A DNA stretch of 64,000 nucleotides from Agrobacterium larrymoorei (GTDB taxonomy: Bacteria > Pseudomonadota > Alphaproteobacteria > Rhizobiales > Rhizobiaceae), in contig NZ_CP039691.1 in NCBI RefSeq assembly GCF_005145045.1, positions 2,058,001 through 2,122,000 on the forward strand, in the 5' to 3' direction. The notes beneath the pieces are model-generated. The model made no database searches, was not told the origin of the DNA, and saw only the letters and a program-made list of their open reading frames with translations. Both the position numbers and the translations under genes were made by a program. Shown one piece after another: positions 46,411 through 54,963 of the stretch (position 1 is the first letter of the stretch; every line of letters begins with the position of its first letter).

Positions 46411-46833
46411 ATGCTTCTGCCTCAGCCAGCCTCTTCCGCAATCATACAGCGTGGCGACCGTGTGTTGCTGGTCAGGCGCATCAATCCACCATCGCAGGAT
46501 ATGTATGCCTTTCCCGGTGGTCGCGGAGAGCCCGGCGAAACGCCGGAGGAGACTGCGCTTCGCGAATTGCTGGAGGAGACAGGCATCACCGCGCATCATC
46601 CACAGCTTTTCGCGACCTATGATCTGCCTTCGCGCGATCCTGATGGGCGGGTGACGAGCCACTTCTTTCTGTCGGTGTTTCTGGTGCAGGCGGATGAGGA
46701 AGCGGCGGCGCTGGCGGCGGATGATGCCGCGGATGCGGGCTGGTTCACGCTGGAGGACATACGCCGCCTTCCGGCACCGGATAGTGTTGTAGAATGTGCG
46801 GAGCGACTGTTGGGCCAGTTGCATGAAAGCTAG
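46411..46833 (+). CDS. NUDIX hydrolase
   Basis: A 140-aa hydrolase of nucleoside-diphosphate derivatives, substrate unknown. The NUDIX box GGRGEPGETPEETALRELLEETGI is perfect (Gx5Ex7REUxEExGU). Start ATG 46411 with AAGGA 8 bases upstream; GTG 46384 is an alternative. Confidence 0.9.
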   Translation: MLLPQPASSAIIQRGDRVLLVRRINPPSQDMYAFPGGRGEPGETPEETALRELLEETGITAHHPQLFATYDLPSRDPDGRVTSHFFLSVFLVQADEEAAALAADDAADAGWFTLEDIRRLPAPDSVVECAERLLGQLHES

Positions 46834-46891
46834 AATCATCGCTATCTGCGTAAAGGTTGTTGCAAGTCGATGTTGGGTAGCGCGTAGGTTT

Positions 46892-47314
46892 ATGGCTCGG
46901 CGAGTTTGGTTTTTTCTGTGTCTGGTCTTGAGCGCGGCTTTGCCGTCCGCTTCGCTGACCGCTGCGCAGCATGCCGCACCGGCCCCCGCCGCTCCGCAGG
47001 AAAGCAAGCCAGCGCCCTATGACGACAAGCTGGCGAGATTGTCCGAAATTCTGGGGGCCGTTCAGTATCTGCGCACGCTTTGTCCGGCCACCGGCAAGGA
47101 AGAATGGCGCAAGGCGATGAGCGATCTGCTGGCCGCCGATACCGCCAGCGAGCCGCAGCGCCGCCAGAGAATGACCGCCGCTTTCAACCGTGGATACCGC
47201 ACCTTCGCCGCCGTTCATACGAGCTGCACACCGGCTGCGATCTCCGCTGAAGAGCAATACCGTAACGAAGGCGCAACACTCGCGCAAGAAATCGCGTCCA
47301 GGTTCGGAAATTAG
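46892..47314 (+). CDS. Exported TIGR02301-like protein
   Basis: A 140-aa protein with a signal peptide (RVWFFLCLVLSAALPSASLTAA) and a helical mature domain with two cysteines (LRTLCPATG and VHTSCTPAA). It fits a family of conserved alphaproteobacterial periplasmic proteins of unknown role. ATG 46892 begins the signal peptide; the frame opens at 46796 within the NUDIX gene. Confidence 0.75.
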   Translation: MARRVWFFLCLVLSAALPSASLTAAQHAAPAPAAPQESKPAPYDDKLARLSEILGAVQYLRTLCPATGKEEWRKAMSDLLAADTASEPQRRQRMTAAFNRGYRTFAAVHTSCTPAAISAEEQYRNEGATLAQEIASRFGN

Positions 47315-47419
47315 AGGATTGTTAACCTCTTTTCGCCGCAGGCCGTGCCGTTTTGATAAAAGACTGTTAGAGTTGTTAACAGGGTGGTAACGACTTGAAC
47401 GCCCTGTCGAGGATGAAAG

Positions 47420-47677
47420 ATGCAAACAAGCCGTAACGAAATCCACGATATGATCGTGCATGAAAAGATGCAGGTCGCTCTGGAACATCAGAACGAGGCC
47501 TGGGCCGATGGTATGGCCGATGGCATCGAGCCGGAGATCATCGCAGATGCCGCTATTGCTCTGGCCATGCGCGAAACCATCCGCATGCATGGCGAAGCTG
47601 GCGCCGAAGCCATGCTCGAATCATTGCGCCAGCGCATGCTCGCAGGCGAATTTTCCCCGCAGCGGATCATTCAGTAA
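47420..47677 (+). CDS. Small conserved-looking protein (85 aa), unknown
   Basis: A soluble, mostly helical, acidic protein (VHEKMQVALEHQNEAWADGMADGIEPEIIADAAIALAMRETI ...). No motif I can name. It has a good coding frame and is followed 16 bases later by an exported-protein gene, probably one transcript. Confidence 0.65.
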   Translation: MQTSRNEIHDMIVHEKMQVALEHQNEAWADGMADGIEPEIIADAAIALAMRETIRMHGEAGAEAMLESLRQRMLAGEFSPQRIIQ

Positions 47678-47693
47678 GCGGGAGTTATTATCG

Positions 47694-48443
47694 ATGTTGT
47701 GCGCCCGTAACCTTTCCATGCGGTCTTCTGCCGCGCTTTCCGTTGTTCTTTCGCTGACACTTTCCGTGGCAGCCATGCCGCATTCCGCATTTGCGCTATC
47801 GGAGCTGAAACCCGGCCCCAACGCCCAGACGGAGCAGGCCCAGGCGCCGAACGCGCAGCAGGCAAATGAACCGGCACAGGTGGAAGGCGATTCCGACGGC
47901 ATTCCCATGCCCGATCCGCTGGTGAACCGCGCAACCGGTCAGCAGCAGGCAGAGCCAGCGCAGAGCGAAGCGCCGCAGATTTCCGCACAGATCGAGCATG
48001 ATATCAGCAAGGCGCCGGAACCCGTTCGTCGGCTTCGCCAGTTGATTATCGATGCGGCTTCCAGCGGCGATATCGAAAAATTGCGCCCGCTCATCAATCC
48101 CGGTCCCAACCAGACGCGCATCGATGGCGAGGGCGAAGACCCGATTGCCGCGCTGAAGAGTTTTTCAGGCGATCCCGATGGGCTGGAAGTTTTGGCCATC
48201 ATCCTCGACCTGCTGTCCACGGGCTATGCCCATCTGGATGCCGGAACGCCGGATGACATGTATGTTTTCCCCTATTTCGCAGGCAAATCGCTGAACACGC
48301 TGACGCCGCCGGAAAAGGTGGATTTGCTGCGCATCATCACCGCAGGCGATCTGGCGGATATGCAGGAATACGGCAATTACAGCTTCTACCGCATCGGCAT
48401 TTCGCCGGATGGCCAGTGGAAGTTCTTCGGCGCGGGCGACTGA
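47694..48443 (+). CDS. Exported protein (249 aa), unknown
   Basis: Signal peptide (SSAALSVVLSLTLSVAAMPHSAFA), a Gln/Pro/Ala-rich low-complexity segment (about 35-100), then a folded domain from about 105 (EPVRRLRQLIIDAASSGDIEKLRPLI ... YVFPYFAGKSLNTLTPPEKVDLLRIITAGD ... SFYRIGISPDGQWKFF). Family not recognised with certainty; likely periplasmic. GGGAG lies 9 bases before ATG 47694. Confidence 0.75.
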   Translation: MLCARNLSMRSSAALSVVLSLTLSVAAMPHSAFALSELKPGPNAQTEQAQAPNAQQANEPAQVEGDSDGIPMPDPLVNRATGQQQAEPAQSEAPQISAQIEHDISKAPEPVRRLRQLIIDAASSGDIEKLRPLINPGPNQTRIDGEGEDPIAALKSFSGDPDGLEVLAIILDLLSTGYAHLDAGTPDDMYVFPYFAGKSLNTLTPPEKVDLLRIITAGDLADMQEYGNYSFYRIGISPDGQWKFFGAGD

Positions 48444-48508
48444 CCCGCGCTTGCCCTCACCCGGCAAAAACCCTAACTGTGGGGTAAACCAAGCTAAACG
48501 GTATCCCC

Positions 48509-49357
48509 ATGACGTCCGCCTTTTTATCCGACCGTACATTCATTCGCGTTTCCGGCACAGGCGCGACTGAGTTTTTGCAGAACCTCATCACGACGGATGT
48601 GGAAGCTCTGGCGCAGAATGAAGCTCGCCCCGGTGCGCTGCTGACGCCGCAGGGAAAAATCCTCTTCGATTTTCTGATCTCACGGGCGGATGACGGATAT
48701 TTACTGGAAACAAGCGCGGATCAGCAGGAAGCCCTCCTGCGTCGCCTGACCATGTACAAGCTGCGTGCGCCGGTGGATTTGCAGGCCGAAGATGTGACAG
48801 GCGTCAGCCTTTTCTGGGACGAGGATGCACTGGTCGGCAGCGCACGGGATGTTCGTTTTGCCAAAGCTGGGCTGTCTCTTCACCGTCTTCCCGGCCCTTC
48901 TGCGGCAGGAGATGCTTCCGCCTATGACGCGCTTCGTGTGGCCCATGGCATCGCTGCGTCGGGTATCGATTACGCTCTTCAGGACGCATTTCCGCATGAT
49001 GTGCTAATGGATGTGAATGACGGCGTGTCCTTCAAGAAGGGCTGCTTTGTCGGACAGGAAGTCGTCTCGCGCATGAAGCATCGCGGCACCGCACGCCGCC
49101 GTGTTGCGCTCGTCTCCGCAGAAAGCGCCCTTCCCGTCTCGGGCACCGACATTGTCGCGGGCGGCAAGCCGATGGGTACGCTCGGCACCGTCAGCGGTAA
49201 CAAGGGGCTTGCGATCATCCGCATCGACCGCGCGGCAGACGCCATGGCATCCGGCAGCGAAATTACCGTTGGTGGCGTGCCTGTTTCGGTCGCCCTTCCC
49301 GAGTGGACGGGCCTCAGCTTTCCATCCGCCGATCCCGCGGCAAGCACCGAGGATTGA
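48509..49357 (+). CDS. ygfZ: YgfZ-like folate-binding protein
   Basis: A 282-aa homologue of YgfZ/IBA57, which uses folate to support Fe-S enzymes such as MiaB. The key motif KGCFVGQEVVSRMKHRG (K-G-C-x-x-G-Q-E with the conserved cysteine) is present, with GTGATEFLQNLITTDV and ALLTPQGKILFDFLI at the N-terminus. Next to the HD gene, 3 bases apart. Confidence 0.92.
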   Translation: MTSAFLSDRTFIRVSGTGATEFLQNLITTDVEALAQNEARPGALLTPQGKILFDFLISRADDGYLLETSADQQEALLRRLTMYKLRAPVDLQAEDVTGVSLFWDEDALVGSARDVRFAKAGLSLHRLPGPSAAGDASAYDALRVAHGIAASGIDYALQDAFPHDVLMDVNDGVSFKKGCFVGQEVVSRMKHRGTARRRVALVSAESALPVSGTDIVAGGKPMGTLGTVSGNKGLAIIRIDRAADAMASGSEITVGGVPVSVALPEWTGLSFPSADPAASTED

Positions 49358-49360
49358 TCG

Positions 49361-49972
49361 GTGGCAACGCCCAAAGTTCCGCGCGCATGGCAACGCATGC
49401 TTTCCGGCAGGCGGCTCGATCTGCTGGATCCATCGCCACTGGATGTCGAGCTTGCCGATATCGCCCACGGTCTGGCCCGCGTGGCGCGCTGGAACGGCCA
49501 GACGCGCGGCGACCATGCCTTTTCCGTTGCCCAGCACAGCCTGATCGTGGAAAGCATCTTCTGCCGCCTGAATGCATCGGCCTCCCCCAATGACATGTTG
49601 ATGGCGCTGCTTCACGATGCGCCCGAATATGTCATCGGCGACATGATTTCTCCGTTCAAATCCGTCGTCGGCGGCGGTTACAAGAGCGTGGAAAAGCGGC
49701 TGGAAGCGGCTGTGCATCTGCGTTTTTCCCTTCCGCCGCATGCCTCCCGGGAACTGAAAGACCGCATCAAGAAGGCCGATACGGTTGCCGCCTTCTTCGA
49801 AGCGACGGAACTTGCAGGCTTCTCGCTCGCGGAGGCACAGAAGTTCTTCGGTCTTCCGCGCGGCATCAACCGAGACATGATCGAAATAGAACCGGTTCCG
49901 GCGCTGGAAGCGCAGAGCCGCTTCATGGCGCGGTTCGAGACAATCGAAGCGTTGCGCAAGGTAAAATCATGA
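49361..49972 (+). CDS. HD-domain hydrolase, YfbR-like
   Basis: A 203-aa metal-dependent phosphohydrolase. HD residues are in HAFSVAQHSLIVESI, MALLHDAPEYVIGD and KKADTVAAFFE, the order seen in YfbR-type 5'-nucleotidases. Start GTG 49361 after GAGG. Its stop overlaps the next start as ATGA. Probable role in nucleotide clean-up. Confidence 0.85.
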   Translation: MATPKVPRAWQRMLSGRRLDLLDPSPLDVELADIAHGLARVARWNGQTRGDHAFSVAQHSLIVESIFCRLNASASPNDMLMALLHDAPEYVIGDMISPFKSVVGGGYKSVEKRLEAAVHLRFSLPPHASRELKDRIKKADTVAAFFEATELAGFSLAEAQKFFGLPRGINRDMIEIEPVPALEAQSRFMARFETIEALRKVKS

Positions 49973-50496
49973 CAGCCATCGTCGTCTCGCCCCTTTCCCG
50001 CATTGGAGAGATGGCAGTGCGCCACAAGGCGCGCGAAATGATTACGCTCATTGCGAAGGAACAGGCCTTCCACCGTCCGGCGGTTATTTCAGCTGATCGT
50101 CACCTGACGCTGATGATGAACGACATCGCCTTCAAGGGCACGGACAAGCTGATTGCGCCCGATGAAACCCATGTGCAGAGCCTGATAGACTTCGCGCACC
50201 AATGGGATCAATCTTCGCCACTGCTCATCCATTGCTGGATGGGCGTCTCGCGCTCTCCGGCAGCAGCTGTCATTGCGGCGCTGGGGCTTTATCCGGATCA
50301 GGATGAGACCCTGCTTGCAGCCCGGCTGAGAACGGTTTCGCCCTACGCCACGCCGAATGCCCGTATCATCGAGATCGGTGACACGCTTTTGCAGCGCGGC
50401 GGCAAGCTGGCGGCTGCGATCAGGAAAATCGGGCGTGGCGCCGATACGGATGGCAACGTTCCATTCGTTCTTCCGCTTACCGAACCGGCACAATAA
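49969..50496 (+). CDS. Dual-specificity/tyrosine phosphatase-like protein
   Basis: A 175-aa protein with the Cys-based phosphatase loop HCWMGVSRSPAAA (HCx5R) and the preceding FAHQWDQSSPLLI strand. The general acid Asp cannot be assigned with certainty. Coupled to the HD gene by a 4-base overlap and followed by a strong terminator. Substrate unknown. Confidence 0.85.
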   Translation: MTAIVVSPLSRIGEMAVRHKAREMITLIAKEQAFHRPAVISADRHLTLMMNDIAFKGTDKLIAPDETHVQSLIDFAHQWDQSSPLLIHCWMGVSRSPAAAVIAALGLYPDQDETLLAARLRTVSPYATPNARIIEIGDTLLQRGGKLAAAIRKIGRGADTDGNVPFVLPLTEPAQ

Positions 50497-50499
50497 AAA

Positions 50500-50526
50500 A
50501 CGGCGCCCCGAGAGGCGCCGTTCTTA
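50500..50526. terminator. Bidirectional terminator
   Basis: An 8-bp stem ACGGCGCC-CCGAGA-GGCGCCGT with AAAAAA on the left and TTCTT on the right, between convergent genes. It can serve the phosphatase gene on the plus strand and the EF-hand gene on the minus strand. Confidence 0.85.
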
Positions 50527-50540
50527 CATCGGGCGAACCA

Positions 50541-51368
50541 TCAAACCGTGATGGATGAAGAGGTGGTTTCCTCGCTGACGCCATAGGACTGATACGCCTT
50601 TGAAATCTCTTCCAGCTGCGAAATCAGATCGTCCAGAGACAGGCCGCTGGCGGCAAGGTCGCTGGAAATATCATCGGCGCTTGGCGGAGGCGGTGGTGGT
50701 CCATCCGGCTGTCTGGAAGCTTCCAGCTCCTCTTGCGATACCGTGCCGTCGCCATCGCTATCGATCTGGCTGAACAAGCTGGTCGCGTCCTCTTCGCTCA
50801 CCTCATCCGGGCGAGCGGCAAGAAACTCGGCCTGAGAAACAACACCATCGCCATTCGTGTCCAGAGAGGAAATGCTATCCTCTTCTTCCGCTGGCGGTGG
50901 AGGAGGAGCACCGTTGGGAGCGGCGTCCTTGGCGGCCAGTTCTTCAGTGCTGAGCGTGCCGTCGCCATCCGCATCCAACTGCGTAAAGAGATTGTTGGCC
51001 ATATCCTCGGTAACATCGTCAGGCCGCGCAGAGGTAAATTCCGTCTGCGAAAGCGAGCCGCTGCCATCGGTATCGAGGCTGTTGAAATAGTCGGTTTCGG
51101 ACTGACCGCTGTCTTGAGAAGCGGTTTCCGTCGATGCACCCTGAGAAAGGTTCATCACCAATGTCATCAGCGTGGATAGAAGCTGATTGAGCGCGCTGCC
51201 GCTATCCGTGCTGTCGGATGAAAGCGCTGAGCCGCTGGACGATTTGGTGACGGTAGACGACGTCGATGCGCTGCTATCGTCATAATTGACGGTGCTATCG
51301 GCGCTTTTGCTCAGGCTTTGCAGGTTTCTTTCATATTGATAATTATAAGTAGATGAAACGGTGCTCAT
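50541..51368 (-). CDS. EF-hand calcium-binding protein, duplicated two-hand module
   Basis: A 275-aa protein without a classic signal peptide. The N-terminal third is Ser/Thr-rich. Four canonical EF-hand loops: DTDGSGSLSQTEF, DADGDGTLSTEEL, DTNGDGVVSQAEF, DSDGDGTVSQEEL. Hands 1-2 and 3-4 are each followed by a proline run (APPPPP and GPPPPPP), so the region is a duplicated module. Role unknown; such proteins can be exported by non-classical routes. Start 51368. Confidence 0.85.
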   Translation of the reverse strand: MSTVSSTYNYQYERNLQSLSKSADSTVNYDDSSASTSSTVTKSSSGSALSSDSTDSGSALNQLLSTLMTLVMNLSQGASTETASQDSGQSETDYFNSLDTDGSGSLSQTEFTSARPDDVTEDMANNLFTQLDADGDGTLSTEELAAKDAAPNGAPPPPPAEEEDSISSLDTNGDGVVSQAEFLAARPDEVSEEDATSLFSQIDSDGDGTVSQEELEASRQPDGPPPPPPSADDISSDLAASGLSLDDLISQLEEISKAYQSYGVSEETTSSSITV

Positions 51369-51642
51369 CCAGGTCTCCCTGTCGGAGTTAGATCCAATAT
51401 GATGTAAGGGGGGGGGACATGTTCGCGCCACGCAATAAAGGCGAACGGTTATGCTCTATAGTGATTTGCGCCAAACACAAAAAGAATTTGTTAACCATAA
51501 CTTCTTAGTCTCTCTGATTTCGCAACGGCGAGGACTGGCAAGCCAATTGGCCTCTCGCTTTCCCAACTTTTTCGATTTGTTGCGGAGCAAAAAACGCATC
51601 TCGTCGTTTCGGTTTTGACGAGATCAAAGAGGTTAAGGACTT

Positions 51643-52464
51643 ATGGAACAGGGTAACGATATCATCGTGGCATCTCAGGCGGCACTCCGCCAGGCAAGCG
51701 CAATGGCCGTGCAATACTCCTTTTCGATCGTGGGGGCGCTGCTGCTTCTGATCGTCGGCTGGATTGCCGCCACCCTTCTCCACCGCTGGGCGTTCGAAGG
51801 CCTCTCCCGTATTCGCGGTATCGATGAGACATTGGCAAGGTTCTTCGCGGGGGTCGTGCGCTATGTCGTGATGATCCTCGTTCTCGTCATGGTCCTCGGC
51901 CAGTTCGGCGTGCAGACGGCGTCCATTCTGGCCGCATTGGGTGCTGCGGGTCTCGCCGTTGGCCTTGCGCTTCAGGGCACGTTGCAGAACATCGCGGCGG
52001 GCATCATGCTGCTCGTGCTGCGCCCTTTTCGCGTCGGCGAATATATCGAAACCTCCGCTGTGACCGGAACCGTCATCGAGATCGGCCTTTTCGCAACCGA
52101 GCTGAAGACCAGCGATGGTCTCTACCGCCTCGCCCCCAACTCGACGCTGTGGAACGTGCCAATCACCAATTACAGCCGCTTCCCCTCGCGTCGCCATGAA
52201 TTGAGCGTGACGGTTCCCAAGGGCGAGAGCCTTGCTGATGCGCAGGATATGCTGATGCAGATCGCCCGCTCCGACAGCCGCGTGCTGCTGGACCCTGCCC
52301 CCACCACCTTCATCGATTCCGCCAGCGCCGACAGCGCCACCGTCACCCTGCGTTACTGGGCCCGCAGCGACACCTGGTTTGCAACGACCCGTGCCGTGAC
52401 CAAGGCAATGAAGCTGGCTTTCGACGAGAGGGACGCACAGGTAAGCGCGCAGCCTGCAGAATAA
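51643..52464 (+). CDS. Mechanosensitive channel, MscS family
   Basis: A 273-aa small-conductance mechanosensitive channel that releases solutes on osmotic downshock. Three helices; the pore helix is ILAALGAAGLAVGLALQGTLQNIAAGIMLLVLRPFRVGEYIE, the MscS hallmark. Cytosolic beta domain follows (GTVIEIGLFATELKTSDG, PNSTLWNVPITNYSRFPSRR). The 274-base upstream region contains a nine-G run near 51410 but no gene. Confidence 0.93.
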   Translation: MEQGNDIIVASQAALRQASAMAVQYSFSIVGALLLLIVGWIAATLLHRWAFEGLSRIRGIDETLARFFAGVVRYVVMILVLVMVLGQFGVQTASILAALGAAGLAVGLALQGTLQNIAAGIMLLVLRPFRVGEYIETSAVTGTVIEIGLFATELKTSDGLYRLAPNSTLWNVPITNYSRFPSRRHELSVTVPKGESLADAQDMLMQIARSDSRVLLDPAPTTFIDSASADSATVTLRYWARSDTWFATTRAVTKAMKLAFDERDAQVSAQPAE

Positions 52465-52509
52465 TCACAGCTATGGATGAAAAAGCCATCATCGTGTACG
52501 GTTGCAACC

Positions 52510-52806
52510 ATGGAAAAGCGAACAGCAATAGAGAAGCTTAAAGCGCGCGCCGATGCGATGAAAAGCATGGGCGCGACATCTCTTTTTCTGTTCGGGTCCA
52601 CGGCGCGCGACGAAGCCAATGTGAGAAGCGATCTGGATCTCTTTATTGATTACGATCCTGAAATTCGCTTTTCGCTGATCGATCTCATCAGCATCAAACA
52701 GTTTCTGGAAGAAGAACTGGACGTCGAAGTCGATCTCACGACGCGGACGAGCCTTCACCCCCAACTGCGCAATGCTATCGAGCTTTCCGCAGTCCGGGTT
52801 TTTTGA
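52510..52806 (+). CDS. mntA: MNT-type nucleotidyltransferase antitoxin
   Basis: A 98-aa minimal nucleotidyltransferase with GS-x10-DxD (FLFGSTARDEANVRSDLDLFID) and the third Asp in DVEVDLTT. In MntA/HepT modules such proteins inactivate the HEPN toxin by AMPylation. Start ATG 52510. It abuts the HEPN gene: its TGA (52804-52806) shares the A of the next ATG. Confidence 0.88.
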   Translation: MEKRTAIEKLKARADAMKSMGATSLFLFGSTARDEANVRSDLDLFIDYDPEIRFSLIDLISIKQFLEEELDVEVDLTTRTSLHPQLRNAIELSAVRVF

Positions 52807-53168
52807 TGGCGATGCGCAGCAATGGGCCTGTTCTTTCCGAAATGCTTGACGCCGTCATCGGCATCAAGACGCATACTTTCGGAAAGAGCCTCACCGAGTT
52901 CGAGCAGGATTGGCTGCTCAAACTCGCGGTCCAAAGAGCGCTCGAGATCATTTCTGAAGCGGCGCGCCATTTGCCGGATGACCTCACCGCACTTGCGCCA
53001 GACGTGCCGTGGAAGCAAATCCGCGGCATCGGAAATATCCTGCGTCACGAGTATCACAAGATCGCCGATGACGTGGTTTGGGCTGTCGTCACGGATCACA
53101 TCCAGCCTCTTGAAGACGCGGTTCGCTTGATGATGCGCGCGACCACCGGAAGCAGCCCCTCACGATAG
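52806..53168 (+). CDS. hepT: HEPN-domain (DUF86) toxin
   Basis: A 120-aa helical protein of the DUF86/HepT group, an RNase or NTPase-targeting toxin paired with MntA. The usual Rx4HxY motif reads GIGNILRHEY: His and Tyr are kept but the Arg five residues before His is Gly, and an Arg stands directly before His. This may be a subfamily variant or reduce activity. Start ATG 52806, possibly TTG 52803. Confidence 0.83.
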   Translation: MAMRSNGPVLSEMLDAVIGIKTHTFGKSLTEFEQDWLLKLAVQRALEIISEAARHLPDDLTALAPDVPWKQIRGIGNILRHEYHKIADDVVWAVVTDHIQPLEDAVRLMMRATTGSSPSR

Positions 53169-53177
53169 ATTTACCCG

Positions 53178-53996
53178 TCACTGCCCCATCGTTGAGCGAT
53201 GGGCCCAGCCGGTCATGCGTTTTTCGACCCATGCCATGACGGCGTACATGGCTATGCCCTCGACGGCCAGCATCAAGAGGCCCGCGAAGACGAGAGGGAC
53301 GTTGAACTGGCTTTGGGCGGAGCTCATCATGTTCCCGAGGCCGTAATTGGAGGCGACGGTTTCGGAGACGACGGAGCCGACGAAGGCCAGCGTGATGGCG
53401 ATTTTCAGCGAGCCGAAGAAGTATGGCATGGAGCGGGGAATGCCCACCTTCAGCATGATGTCCATTTTCTTTGCGCCGAGTGCACGCAGCACGTCTTCCG
53501 TCTCCGGCTCGATGGTGGCGAGACCTGTCGCGACGTTCACGACAATCGGGAAGAAGGAGATGAGGAAGGCGGTCAGCACGGCAGGCACGGTGCCGATGCC
53601 GAACCAGATGACGAGGATGGGCACCAGCGCGACCTTGGGAATGGCGTTGAAGCCGATCATCAGCGGGTAAAGTCCTGCATAGATCGTCTTCGACCAGCCG
53701 ATGAAAAGGCCGATGCCGAGGCCTGCGACGACCGCAATGGCAAAGCCCAGCGTCGTCGTATAGAGCGTTTGCAGCGAGTTTTTCCAGATCGGCGACCAGT
53801 ACTGCACCACCGCCTGACCGACGCGGATGGGAGACGGCAGGATCGTCTGCGGCATTTTCAGCGCGTAGACCAGCAGTTCCCACGCTGCGAAAAGTGCGAT
53901 TGTATAGAGCCACGGCGCAGCCTTGACCCAGTTCATTCTCGCGATCAAAGGCTTCGGCGGTTCTGCGGCGACCTGGCTTTCGACAATCGCACTCAT
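53178..53996 (-). CDS. NitT/TauT-type ABC permease
   Basis: A 272-aa inner-membrane permease with six or so helices and the EAA loop (EDVLRALGAKKMDIMLKVGIP RS..., with G at the usual place). PSPIRVGQAVVQYWSPIWKNSLQTLYTTTLGF is typical of the SsuC/ThiX group. It overlaps the ATPase gene by 4 bases (ATGA). Third gene of the minus-strand uptake operon. Confidence 0.92.
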   Translation of the reverse strand: MSAIVESQVAAEPPKPLIARMNWVKAAPWLYTIALFAAWELLVYALKMPQTILPSPIRVGQAVVQYWSPIWKNSLQTLYTTTLGFAIAVVAGLGIGLFIGWSKTIYAGLYPLMIGFNAIPKVALVPILVIWFGIGTVPAVLTAFLISFFPIVVNVATGLATIEPETEDVLRALGAKKMDIMLKVGIPRSMPYFFGSLKIAITLAFVGSVVSETVASNYGLGNMMSSAQSQFNVPLVFAGLLMLAVEGIAMYAVMAWVEKRMTGWAHRSTMGQ

Positions 53997-54781
53997 GCCG
54001 CCACCCGCGCCTGCGCGATTTCGCCATGCAGTTCCTGAACCATATCGTTGAAGCCTTTTTCATACATCAGGGAAAGCTGGCGCGGGCGCTCGAAAGGTAC
54101 GCGATGTTCCGCCAGCACCCTGCCCGGCCTCGCGCTCATCACGAAAATCTTGTCGGCAAGGAAAGTCGCCTCGCGCAGATCATGCGTCACCAGAATGATC
54201 GTGACGCGCTGTGCGGCGTGTAGATCGCGGATGACGCACCACAGTTCCTCGCGGGTGAAGGCATCCAGCGCGCCGAAGGGCTCGTCCAGCATCAGCAGTT
54301 CCGGCTCGTGGATCAGCGCGCGGCACAGATTGGCGCGCTGCTGCATGCCGCCGGAAAGTTGCCATGGATATTTCGAGCCGAAACCCTTCAGCCCCACGAT
54401 TTCGAGCAGCCGCTCTGCCTTCGCCACATATTCCGCCTTGTTGGCCCGCAGGCGATGCCGATATTTCTCCACGATTTCCAGCGGCAGCAGAATGTTTTCC
54501 AGCGTCGTGCGCCAAGGCAGCATAGTGGGGTTCTGGAACGCCATGCCAACAATGGACACCGGCTCCGTGACCTGCTTTCCGGCGACGATGACATGGCCGC
54601 GCTGGGGAATGTGCAAGCCGGTAACGAGCTTCATCAGGGTCGATTTTCCACAGCCGGACGGACCGACCACAGCGGCGAATTCACCCTTGTCCACCGTCAG
54701 GTGTAGGCCTGAAACGGCAAGCGTTCCCGACGCCCCGCCATAGCGCATGTCCACGCCGTCGATTTCTACCAGATGAGGCAT
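53993..54781 (-). CDS. NitT/TauT-type ABC ATPase
   Basis: A 262-aa ATPase: Walker A GPSGCGKSTLMKL, Q-loop FQNPTMLPWRTTLENI, signature LSGGMQQRANLCRAL, Walker B LLMLDEPFGALDAFTRE and ILVTHDLREATFLAD. All typical of the nitrate/sulfonate/thiamine-precursor branch. ATG 54781 fits the family start; the frame runs to 54877 into a palindromic repeat. Confidence 0.94.
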   Translation of the reverse strand: MPHLVEIDGVDMRYGGASGTLAVSGLHLTVDKGEFAAVVGPSGCGKSTLMKLVTGLHIPQRGHVIVAGKQVTEPVSIVGMAFQNPTMLPWRTTLENILLPLEIVEKYRHRLRANKAEYVAKAERLLEIVGLKGFGSKYPWQLSGGMQQRANLCRALIHEPELLMLDEPFGALDAFTREELWCVIRDLHAAQRVTIILVTHDLREATFLADKIFVMSARPGRVLAEHRVPFERPRQLSLMYEKGFNDMVQELHGEIAQARVAA

Positions 54782-54847
54782 ACCTCTGATTCCTATGTGT
54801 TTTCCATGCACCGTTGCAGAGGTGCAGGAGGCTACCACCCACTCGAC

Positions 54848-54933
54848 GTCATCCTCGGGCTTGACCCGAGGATCCAATCACGTCGCAAAGAGCGGAGGCG
54901 TCTATGGATGCTCGGGTCAAGCCCGAGCATGAC
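54848..54933. repeat. RIME-like two-hairpin repeat, intact (empty site)
   Basis: 86 bp: left arm ATCCTCGGG-CTTGA-CCCGAGGAT and right arm ATGCTCGGG-TCAAG-CCCGAGCAT, each a perfect 9-bp stem with a 5-base loop. It lies in the 182-base gap between the binding-protein gene and the ATPase gene of one operon, where it could stabilise the 5' part of the transcript. It shows the uninterrupted target of the IS/MITE family. Confidence 0.85.
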
Positions 54934-54963
54934 GGTGGGGAGATAGGCTTGACGCTACCAGCC

